A DNA stretch of 64,000 nt from Croceivirga radicis (GTDB lineage: Bacteria > Bacteroidota > Bacteroidia > Flavobacteriales > Flavobacteriaceae): assembly GCF_002072105.2 (NCBI RefSeq), contig NZ_MTBC01000010.1, forward strand, positions 1 through 64,000, given 5' to 3'. Shown here one piece after another: positions 27,603 to 34,929 of the stretch. Numbering within the stretch: position 1 is the first letter of the stretch; every line of letters begins with the position of its first letter. A program made the position numbers and the translations under genes. The notes beneath the pieces are model-generated. The model was not told the origin of the DNA. It searched no databases and worked only from the letters and a program-made list of their open reading frames with translations.

Positions 27603-29123
27603 GTGAAACATCATACCGATATCGTCAATAGATTATTGCGGGAAAAACTAGAAAGAGAGACCCAAGCCAAGACCAGAAGACACTTTATAAAAAGTTGTGC
27701 CCAAGGAATGGGCGGCTTGGCATTGAGTTCCATTTTTATGGGTTGCGATCCGCTGCAAAAACCAAAAGCAATTGCCCAAAACAGTTTCACCGAAAGGGAT
27801 TTGAACCCGTTAGCTACCTTAGCCCCGCATTACGGACCCAAAGTAAAATCGGTTATCTATTTACACATGGCCGGGGCTCCTTCGCAACTAGAAATGTTCG
27901 ATTACAAACCGCAACTTCAGAAATACCATGGGCAAGATTGTCCGCAATCGTTATTAGAAGGGAAAAAATTCGCTTTTATCAAGGGAACCCCCAAATTAAT
28001 GGGGCCTCAAGCCGAATTCAAACAAGAAGGGGAGTCGGGAAATTGGGTGTCTAACTTTCTACCGCATTTTAAAAAGGTGGTTGATGAGGTAGCATTTTTA
28101 AAAGCAGTACACACGGACCAATTTAATCATGGTCCCGCCCAGTTGTTCATGCATACGGGTAGTCCACGATTGGGCAGGCCTAGTATTGGCGCTTGGGCAA
28201 CATACGGTTTGGGTTCTGAAAACCAAAATCTACCCGGTTTTGTGGTGTTGACATCCGGCGGAAACACCCCTGATGCCGGTAAAAGTGTTTGGGGCAGTGG
28301 TTTTCTACCGTCCGTTTATCAAGGTGTACAATGTCGCTCCAAAGGCGACCCCGTGCTGTATATTGAAGACCCAGATGGTATTTCAAGAAACTTGAAGAAA
28401 AGCACCATAGATGCCATCAATAAAATCAATAAAGAGGAATATGCAAAATATGCCGATCCTGAAATTTTAGCGCGTATTAACCAATATGAAATGGCCTACC
28501 GCATGCAAATTGCGGTACCAGAGGTCATGAACATCAACAACGAACCGGAGCATATTAAACAAATGTACGGCGTAGAACCCGGCAAAGAATCTTTTGCCAA
28601 CAACTGTTTATTGGCCAGAAAACTGGTGGAAGATGGGGTACGCTTCGTGCAGCTTTTCGACTGGGGATGGGATACCCACGGTAACGTCCGTGAGGGTTCT
28701 ATTGACCTGGGGTTGCGTAACAAATGCCGTGAAATTGACCGCCCTATGACAGCTTTGATTATGGATTTGAAGCAACGGGGACTTTTAGAAGACACCCTTA
28801 TTGTTTGGGGCGGCGAATTTGGGCGTACGCCAATGCAAGAGAACCGGGGCAACAAAGAAATGGCCTATAAAGGCAGAGACCATCATGGTGATGCTTTTAC
28901 CATGTGGATGGCCGGTGGAGGTATCAAAAAAGGTGCTTCGCAGGGTGCAACGGACGATATTGGCTTTTCTGGAATAGAAGGCAGGGTTTCGGTTCATGAT
29001 GTACATGCAACCATTCTACATTTACTCGGTTTTAACCATGAAGAGTTTACTTTCGATTTTCAAGGGAGACCCTTTAGATTAACCGATGTGGAAGGGGAAA
29101 TTATTAAAGAAATACTGGCATAA
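27603..29123 (+). CDS. DUF1501 protein with Tat signal
   Basis: A 506-residue protein starting at GTG. The twin-arginine motif TRRHFIK (Arg25-Arg26) is followed by a hydrophobic stretch and a possible lipobox FMGC (Cys48), so it is folded before export and probably lipid-anchored. The rest is the DUF1501 fold, related to the alkaline phosphatase/sulfatase superfamily: VIYLHMAGAPSQLEMFDYKP, FNHGPAQLFMHTGS, QLFDWGWDTHGN, IVWGGEFGRTPMQ and KGRDHHGDAFTMWMAGGG. DUF1501 proteins nearly always sit next to PSD1 cytochromes, as here (10-base gap). Their reaction is unknown; Tat export suggests a metal or cofactor inserted in the cytoplasm. Confidence 0.92.
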   Translation: MKHHTDIVNRLLREKLERETQAKTRRHFIKSCAQGMGGLALSSIFMGCDPLQKPKAIAQNSFTERDLNPLATLAPHYGPKVKSVIYLHMAGAPSQLEMFDYKPQLQKYHGQDCPQSLLEGKKFAFIKGTPKLMGPQAEFKQEGESGNWVSNFLPHFKKVVDEVAFLKAVHTDQFNHGPAQLFMHTGSPRLGRPSIGAWATYGLGSENQNLPGFVVLTSGGNTPDAGKSVWGSGFLPSVYQGVQCRSKGDPVLYIEDPDGISRNLKKSTIDAINKINKEEYAKYADPEILARINQYEMAYRMQIAVPEVMNINNEPEHIKQMYGVEPGKESFANNCLLARKLVEDGVRFVQLFDWGWDTHGNVREGSIDLGLRNKCREIDRPMTALIMDLKQRGLLEDTLIVWGGEFGRTPMQENRGNKEMAYKGRDHHGDAFTMWMAGGGIKKGASQGATDDIGFSGIEGRVSVHDVHATILHLLGFNHEEFTFDFQGRPFRLTDVEGEIIKEILA

Positions 29124-29147
29124 ACCATCTACTAAACCAACCAACAC

Positions 29148-30032
29148 ATGATACTTAAGAAGATTTTGACAGCTTTTGCTCTGTCGTTTTTTACCCTTTT
29201 GGGGATGGCACAGTCCACAAAAAAAGTACTTTTTTTTCAAACGGATTGGGGTCGTTCCGTTTCTTGGGATGTCTTTTGCGAAAGAACAAAAGCCTCTGGT
29301 TATGACGGACTAGAAACATGGTTTCCCAACAACGAAAAAGACCAAAAAGAGTTAAAAGCCGCTTTAAAAAAATATGACCTGTTGGTTGGTTTTCTAAACG
29401 GAACCAATAAGTCCATTCCTTTTGAAGAGAGCTTAGCAGCGTACACGAACAACTTCGAAAAAATTGCGGCTTGGAAACCTGCCTACATCAATTGCCATAC
29501 GGGCAACGATTTTTATTCTTTTGAAGAAAACCAGGCCTTTATTGATGCTGCCAACAAGGCCGCAAAGAAATATGGTGTGCCTGTCTACCATGAGACCCAC
29601 AGAGGTAGATTCAGTTTTAACATGGTAGACACCAAAAAGTACTTAAAATCCATCCCAGAACTAAAATTAAACCTTGACATTAGCCACTGGATGGTAGTAC
29701 ATGAATCCCTTTTAACCGCTCAGGAAGATAAACTCGAAGAAGTAATAGAGCGCACGCATCACATTCATGCCAGAGTTGGCCATGCAGAAGGCCCACAAGT
29801 TAGTGACCCACAAGCCCCGGAATGGAGAAAAGCGGTGGATAGGCATCTGGATATTTGGGAGAAAATCATTCGCAGTAAATGGAAAAGCCAAGATACTTTT
29901 ACGGTAACCACAGAATTTGGACCGCCAGACTATATGCCAACCCTACCCTACTCTCATTTACCGGTAACCGACCAGTGGAAGGCCAATGTGTACATGATGC
30001 AAGCCCTAAAACAACGTTTAAATTTGGAGTAA
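29148..30032 (+). CDS. Exported sugar phosphate isomerase/epimerase-like TIM barrel
   Basis: A 294-residue protein with a signal peptide (ending LLGMAQ). The mature part is a xylose-isomerase/AP-endonuclease-2 type TIM barrel: SGYDGLETWFPN (strand 1), INCHTGND, VPVYHETHRGRFSF, LKLNLDISHWMVVHES and THHIHARVGHAEGPQV, with His, Glu and Asp residues placed as in metal-binding members. Although the family is named for sugar phosphates, an exported member more likely works on free or oxidised sugars or polyols in the periplasm. It is 24 bases after the DUF1501 gene and 7 bases before the DUF2231 gene, so it belongs to the same operon. Confidence 0.88.
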   Translation: MILKKILTAFALSFFTLLGMAQSTKKVLFFQTDWGRSVSWDVFCERTKASGYDGLETWFPNNEKDQKELKAALKKYDLLVGFLNGTNKSIPFEESLAAYTNNFEKIAAWKPAYINCHTGNDFYSFEENQAFIDAANKAAKKYGVPVYHETHRGRFSFNMVDTKKYLKSIPELKLNLDISHWMVVHESLLTAQEDKLEEVIERTHHIHARVGHAEGPQVSDPQAPEWRKAVDRHLDIWEKIIRSKWKSQDTFTVTTEFGPPDYMPTLPYSHLPVTDQWKANVYMMQALKQRLNLE

Positions 30033-30039
30033 TTAGTAA

Positions 30040-31428
30040 ATGGAAATAATGCAACAATTACTCGGGCGTTTGCACCCCTTAATCGTACACCTACCCATTG
30101 GCTTTCTAATTTTGGTACTGCTTCTGCAATGGTATGACAGAAAAGCGAATGAATGGCATAAGGTTATTGCCATTGTCTATTTCTGGGCAGGTATTACGGC
30201 CGTATTAGCATGTATTACCGGGTATTTACAATATCAAGGCGAAGGATATTCCTATGATTCCGTAAAATGGCATTTATGGTTGGGAATTATAACCGCCGTT
30301 TTCTGCTTTGCCATGTACCTAAAAATAAGTCCTAAGAAAACCGTTAGTTTTTTAGTGAAAGCACCCATTTCTATCCTAAGCGTTATTGCATTTGTCCTGA
30401 TTTCATTTACGGGGCATCAAGGGGGCAACATTACCCATGGCGAAGCATATTTGATAGAACCATTGCCCAACTCGGTAAAATCGCTATTGGGCTTTGAAAT
30501 AATCGAAGAAAAGGAATTGGCACTGACCGAAGAAAATTGGGAGGACGCCCTCGTTTATGAAGAAGTCATTCAACCTATTTTAAACAGTAAATGCGTTAGC
30601 TGCCACAACCCTAAAAAAGACAAGGGCGCCTTACTGTTGCATTCAAAAGAAGGTATTCTGAAAGGCGGAGAAAGTGGTGCTGTTTTGGCATCGCATAGCA
30701 AAGAGAGTGAACTGTACGCCCGTATGGTATTACCCATGGAGGATGATGACCATATGCCGCCTGAGGGGAAAAAACAACCCTCAAAAGAGGAAATTAAATT
30801 GATTTCTGCGTGGATGGATGCCGGGCATCCGTTTGAAGGTACCGTTAAAGAAATCGGACTAAAAAAGGACCTTTTCATTTCCTTTTTTCCTAGTACAAGC
30901 TATAAAAGCCATCCGGAACTAGAGGTTCCTGAAGCATCACAAGACAGCATTAAGAGCATTGAAAAATACGGAATCTATCTTGACCCCATCAGTGAGTCTA
31001 CCCATTTTTTAAGTGTATCCTGCATTAACAAGCCTAATTTTAAGGATGATGATTTTGATAAGCTTAGACCTGTTAGGGAACAGATCGCCCAGCTCGATTT
31101 GGGAGGTACACAGGTAACGGACGCCATCTTTGAAAAATTGACACAATTTCCTAACCTTTCAACCCTTAAACTGGACAATACTGGCCTGACAGGCAATGGC
31201 ATAGATGCTTTGAAAAATTTAGAATACCTACATACAATCAACTTGTCAGGAAGTTTATTTGACCAACCGGTGGATATTTTTAGCTCCTTTAAAAGTTTAG
31301 AAAAAGTCTATCTCTTTAAAACCAAGGTGGATAAAAAAGGACCAAAATCATTAAAAGATGGGCAACTTATTCTGGATTACGGAGGGTACGAGTTACCCCC
31401 TATTCCATCGGATTCCATCATCTATTAA
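30040..31428 (+). CDS. DUF2231-cytochrome c-LRR membrane protein
   Basis: A 462-residue three-part protein. The N-terminus (1-145) is a DUF2231 membrane domain with about four helices and the LHPLIVHLPIGF start, whose two histidines could bind heme. Next is a planctomycete-type cytochrome c domain (about 175-270) with CVSCH (Cys185, Cys188, His189) and a likely Met ligand in DDHMPPEGKK. The C-terminus (about 330-445) holds leucine-rich repeats (LAQLDLGGTQVTDAIF, LSTLKLDNTGLTGNGI). The layout suggests electrons pass from the periplasmic cytochromes toward the inner membrane, with the LRR as a docking surface; this is inference. Last gene of the tight cassette, 59 bases before the permease. Confidence 0.88.
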   Translation: MEIMQQLLGRLHPLIVHLPIGFLILVLLLQWYDRKANEWHKVIAIVYFWAGITAVLACITGYLQYQGEGYSYDSVKWHLWLGIITAVFCFAMYLKISPKKTVSFLVKAPISILSVIAFVLISFTGHQGGNITHGEAYLIEPLPNSVKSLLGFEIIEEKELALTEENWEDALVYEEVIQPILNSKCVSCHNPKKDKGALLLHSKEGILKGGESGAVLASHSKESELYARMVLPMEDDDHMPPEGKKQPSKEEIKLISAWMDAGHPFEGTVKEIGLKKDLFISFFPSTSYKSHPELEVPEASQDSIKSIEKYGIYLDPISESTHFLSVSCINKPNFKDDDFDKLRPVREQIAQLDLGGTQVTDAIFEKLTQFPNLSTLKLDNTGLTGNGIDALKNLEYLHTINLSGSLFDQPVDIFSSFKSLEKVYLFKTKVDKKGPKSLKDGQLILDYGGYELPPIPSDSIIY

Positions 31429-31487
31429 AAATCAGGCTTTTATAAGAAAGAGAAAAAAACTAGTTTAGGGGACTTATACCGCCAACT

Positions 31488-32918
31488 ATGGATTTGAGTA
31501 AACGATTAGGACTTATTATAGCCCCCTTACTATTTTTAGCCGTTCTTCTTCTACCTTTTGATATGGTGAATCCTAAAGGTGATGCCGTAATAGCGGTTGC
31601 CCTTTGGATGCTTGTTTGGTGGATTACGGAGGCTACCTCAATTTCAGTAACCGCTTTATTGCCTTTGCTTCTTTTTCCATTGTTGGATATTCTGCCCATT
31701 GCAGAGGTAGGCGCAAATTATGGCAGCCCAATTGTTTTTCTGTTTTTTGGAGGGTTTGTAATGGCTCTTGCTTTAGAAAAAGTGAACTTACACAGGCGCA
31801 TAGCCCTAAATATTATTAGAATCACAGGAACAACGCCTAACAAAGTTGTATTAGGCTTTATGATCGCAACTGCCACTCTAAGCATGTGGATCAGTAATAC
31901 CGCTAGTACCGTGGTTATGCTCCCGATAGCCCTTTCCGTAATTAATCTTTTAATTCATGATGATGACGGTTTTACTAAAAAGGATAAACATTTTGCCCTT
32001 AGCGTTATGTTGGGCATCGCTTTTTCTGCAAATGCCGGTGGTATTGCTACTGTAATAGGTACCCCGCCCAATTCGGTCATGATAGGATTGCTAGAAAATG
32101 AATATAACATTCAAATTTCTTTTCTTAAATGGATGGTCATGGGGTTACCGTTTTCCATAATCATGATAGGTATCACCTATGTAGTTTTGGTAAAATTAAT
32201 GTTTCCAACAAAGGGGCTTTCGTTTAACGCATCAAGCTCCGTAATCCAAAACGAACTAAACAAGCTTGGCCCTATGTCTGGAAAGGAAAAGCAAGTACTT
32301 ATTATCTTCGGAGTTACTGTATTTCTATGGATATTCAGGACATTGATCAATTCTATTTTCCCAAGTTTAGGTCTATCGGACACAATGATTAGTATTTTTG
32401 CTGCCTTGGCCTTGTTTGCTATTCCCTACAATACCAAAAAAGCCGATTTTATTATTAAATGGCAAGACACCTCCAAATTAGCCTGGGGCATCCTAATTCT
32501 TTTTGGTGGTGGGTTGGCTTTAGCAAAAGGCATGTCTGTAAGTGGAATTGTAGATTTGGTTGCCAATTACATTGCTACTAGTGATATTAGTATAATACTT
32601 ATGGCCTCGTTTTTAATTTTATTAATGCTTTTTATGACAGAGGTAATGAGCAATGTTGCTTTAGTTGCCGTTTTAGCTCCAGTAGTTGCCGGTATAGCCA
32701 TAGGTTTAGAAATACCTATTTTACATTTATTGATACCCGTAACCATTGCCAGTAGTTGCGCCTTTATGTTACCTATGGCAACCCCTCCCAATGCAATAGT
32801 CTTTGCTAGCGGCCATGTTAAAGTATCACAAATGGCCAAAGTTGGGGTTTTGCTAAACCTAATAGCAGTAGGTTTACTTATTCTGGTTTTTCAGTTTGTG
32901 GTACCTATGCTATTTTAA
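31488..32918 (+). CDS. SLC13/DASS family permease
   Basis: A 476-residue inner-membrane protein with about 11-12 hydrophobic helices. It has the family marks: ALWMLVWWITEATSISVTALLPLLLFP near residue 35-60, two repeats of the transport site (SMWISNTASTVVMLPIALS about 137-155; MTEVMSNVALVAVLAPV about 384-400) and a C-terminal SCAFMLPMATPPNAIVFASG. Members move sodium with di- or tricarboxylates or sulfate. It follows the cytochrome cassette by 59 bases in the same direction and could export or import its product, for example an acid formed by sugar oxidation; that link is inference. Confidence 0.93.
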   Translation: MDLSKRLGLIIAPLLFLAVLLLPFDMVNPKGDAVIAVALWMLVWWITEATSISVTALLPLLLFPLLDILPIAEVGANYGSPIVFLFFGGFVMALALEKVNLHRRIALNIIRITGTTPNKVVLGFMIATATLSMWISNTASTVVMLPIALSVINLLIHDDDGFTKKDKHFALSVMLGIAFSANAGGIATVIGTPPNSVMIGLLENEYNIQISFLKWMVMGLPFSIIMIGITYVVLVKLMFPTKGLSFNASSSVIQNELNKLGPMSGKEKQVLIIFGVTVFLWIFRTLINSIFPSLGLSDTMISIFAALALFAIPYNTKKADFIIKWQDTSKLAWGILILFGGGLALAKGMSVSGIVDLVANYIATSDISIILMASFLILLMLFMTEVMSNVALVAVLAPVVAGIAIGLEIPILHLLIPVTIASSCAFMLPMATPPNAIVFASGHVKVSQMAKVGVLLNLIAVGLLILVFQFVVPMLF

Positions 32919-32919
32919 T

Positions 32920-32946
32920 AAAAAAAGCTCTGGATAACCAGAGCCT
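32920..32946 (-). terminator. Terminator of the LRR gene, in the convergent gap
   Basis: Stem GCTCTGG / CCAGAGC (32927-32933, 32938-32944). The T run (seven bases) is on the minus-strand side, so it serves the LRR gene at 32976; the hairpin may also slow transcripts coming from the permease. Confidence 0.8.
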
Positions 32947-32975
32947 TAATATATCTAATTCAAAATTATAAATGT

Positions 32976-33713
32976 TTATTCCAAGTCAGAAAACTTAAGT
33001 TTTGCAGCCCTAGACTCTGTCTTAGAAAAGTCTATTTGCTTAAAACCATTTTTTTCTATGGCAATATCCGTTAAGATAATTTGTTGACTTGCCAGTGTCT
33101 TTAGATTATTTAAATCATTAAAATTGTTATTGGCCAAATAAAGTCCTTTAAGGTTCTTTAGTTGCTCCATTCCTAAAGGCATTTTACCTTCCAATTTATT
33201 GTTTGTTAAAACCAAATTTTCTAATTGCTGCAATTCAGTCAAAGAATTGGGCAACTCGCCGCTTAGTTGGTTATTGGCCAAATTAAATTCCTTTAATTTT
33301 TTTAACCTATTAATGGTAGACGGTATTTTACCCTTGAAATGATTACCACTTAAATCTGCAACCAAAAGATGGTTAAACTTTCTTAACTCAACTGGTATTC
33401 TACCTTCTAGTTTATTGTTGGATAAATCCAATACCCTTAAATTTCTTAGGTTACCAATTGTTAGCGGTAAATTACCCACAAGGTTATTATTAGAAAGTTC
33501 TAAACCTACAACCTTACCATCCTCTACCGTAATTCCGTACCAAGTACGAACTGGTTTAGTTTGGTCCCATTTGTGAGTCCAATTTTCTCCATTAGTCCTA
33601 GCCCTTAATTCTAGTAATGCAATAATTTCCCTATCACTTACTTCCTGCGCGTTTAAGCTACCAAAAGTGGCACCCAAACAAATAAAGGCTAAGATGTACT
33701 TTGTAAATTTCAT
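32976..33713 (-). CDS. Exported leucine-rich repeat protein
   Basis: About 245 residues from the ATG at 33713, which gives a clean signal peptide ending GSLNAQ; a start 51 bases upstream would spoil it. An N-terminal cap (SDREIIALLELRARTNGENW, with TWYGITVEDGKVVGLELSNN) is followed by about six plant-type LRRs with the LxxLxLxxNxLxGxIPxx pattern (about 75-215). The C-terminal 30 residues are unlike the repeats. Such proteins bind other proteins; the partner is unknown. It stands alone with its own terminator. Confidence 0.82.
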   Translation of the reverse strand: MKFTKYILAFICLGATFGSLNAQEVSDREIIALLELRARTNGENWTHKWDQTKPVRTWYGITVEDGKVVGLELSNNNLVGNLPLTIGNLRNLRVLDLSNNKLEGRIPVELRKFNHLLVADLSGNHFKGKIPSTINRLKKLKEFNLANNQLSGELPNSLTELQQLENLVLTNNKLEGKMPLGMEQLKNLKGLYLANNNFNDLNNLKTLASQQIILTDIAIEKNGFKQIDFSKTESRAAKLKFSDLE

Positions 33714-33858
33714 GGTATAAAGATTTGGTAAAACAAATTTGAGATAGATCAATAGACTGCACAAAAAAAAGTGGCCAATTCATATCTATTTGTTGTCAAA
33801 ATAGCAAAAATCTCCAACGGATAGATAAAAGGGTCTTTTTTTTCGATGAACTACAATA

Positions 33859-33888
33859 AAATAGCCCAATTCTAGAATTGGGCTATTT
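33859..33888 (-). terminator. Terminator of the LPxxFxxY repeat-protein gene
   Basis: Perfect inverted repeat AAATAGCCCAATT / AATTGGGCTATTT centred on CTAG, with a short T-rich tract on the minus strand. An ACTA tetranucleotide run (33891-33906) lies between it and the gene. Confidence 0.7.
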
Positions 33889-33940
33889 CAACTAACTAAC
33901 TAACTCAAAATTTGATAAAATGAAACATCTTATCGTTTCT

Positions 33941-34663
33941 TTATTTTGCGTACGCATTAAAATTAACAGGTAATAGAGATACATCTGTTTGTACGTTTTC
34001 CATATCCTTAATGTCTATATAATTTACATTCTGCAATACGTTGCCCACGCTGTATGGGTCAAAATTTTCTGGCAAATAATCAACGGTATCAAAACCTAGC
34101 TCCACTTCCTCTAAAGCTTCAATTTCAATATAATTCACACTGCTGATATCAAAATAAAAGCTATACGGATCAAAACCTTCTGGCAAATACTTTTTTGAGT
34201 CAAAATCTATCTCCTCTTCTATTTCTGTATAACTTACATTCATAATGTTCGCTGGTGCGGCATAGGCATCAAAATTAGAAGGTAAGTAGTCTTTGGTGTC
34301 AAACCCCAAGTCATTCCCCTCCTCAATTTCGTCATATACCATATCATTTAAATTTGCATAGTATTTGTAAGGATCAAAGTTTTCCGGAAGGTAATCTTTT
34401 GTATTAAAATCTAACTCTTCCAAGTCCTCTAGGTCTATATACTCAATATCCTCTACCGTTAAATAGGTAGTTTTATCTTCAGAAATTGGCTTGGATAAAA
34501 AGGTGGTTACCTCTAATTCTCTTGATTTTGCTTCTATAGAAGCTAGTTGGTCTTGAACTAAAACTTCATTTTTAAGCACTTCAACATTTTCTACTTGCTG
34601 TGTCTCTGGCATGGGACTATTTCCTAAAAATAGCGCTCCATAAATCATTACTAATTTGTACAT
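33941..34663 (-). CDS. Protein of tandem LPxxFxxY repeats
   Basis: A 240-residue acidic protein. After a weak N-terminal hydrophobic stretch (LVMIYGALFLG) and a charged segment (about 20-75), it is built of four full and one partial repeat of about 35-40 residues. Each carries FDTKDYLPENFDPY or a close form (DYLPSNFDAY, KYLPEGFDPY, DYLPENFDPY and a final LLPVNFNAYAK) followed by a strand such as VNYIEIE. The spacing suggests a solenoid or beta structure. I recall similar repeats in other flavobacteria but know no function. It is divergent from the metalloprotease at 34930 and may be exported. Confidence 0.7.
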   Translation of the reverse strand: MYKLVMIYGALFLGNSPMPETQQVENVEVLKNEVLVQDQLASIEAKSRELEVTTFLSKPISEDKTTYLTVEDIEYIDLEDLEELDFNTKDYLPENFDPYKYYANLNDMVYDEIEEGNDLGFDTKDYLPSNFDAYAAPANIMNVSYTEIEEEIDFDSKKYLPEGFDPYSFYFDISSVNYIEIEALEEVELGFDTVDYLPENFDPYSVGNVLQNVNYIDIKDMENVQTDVSLLPVNFNAYAK

Positions 34664-34929
34664 TTTTTGATTGATTTGATGATTGATGTCTTTGCAAATA
34701 AGACCGCTATTTTTAAGTTTTGTTACAGCAGCATTTTCATTTTAACATTTTTTCAATACTCCCCTTATCCCAACTATAATGCACATTACAAGCCATAACA
34801 CCAACAAAAGGCAGGACTCCCAAAGGTTAGACAATATGCTTAAAATATTCAGCATTAATATTCTTTTAACACCATTACGAATTAATTTTTAGGTTCTTTG
34901 AAAGTATTGACTAATCCAAAGTGACTAAA

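Noticed and set aside
27695-28054. 119-residue plus-strand open frame in another frame of the DUF1501 gene
   Set aside because: Overlaps a full-length gene with a Tat signal and conserved motifs; no independent support.
28496-28855. 119-residue minus-strand open frame
   Set aside because: Antisense to conserved DUF1501 motifs.
33891-33906. ACTA tetranucleotide run
   Set aside because: Only about four units, non-coding, next to a terminator; too short to suggest phase variation.
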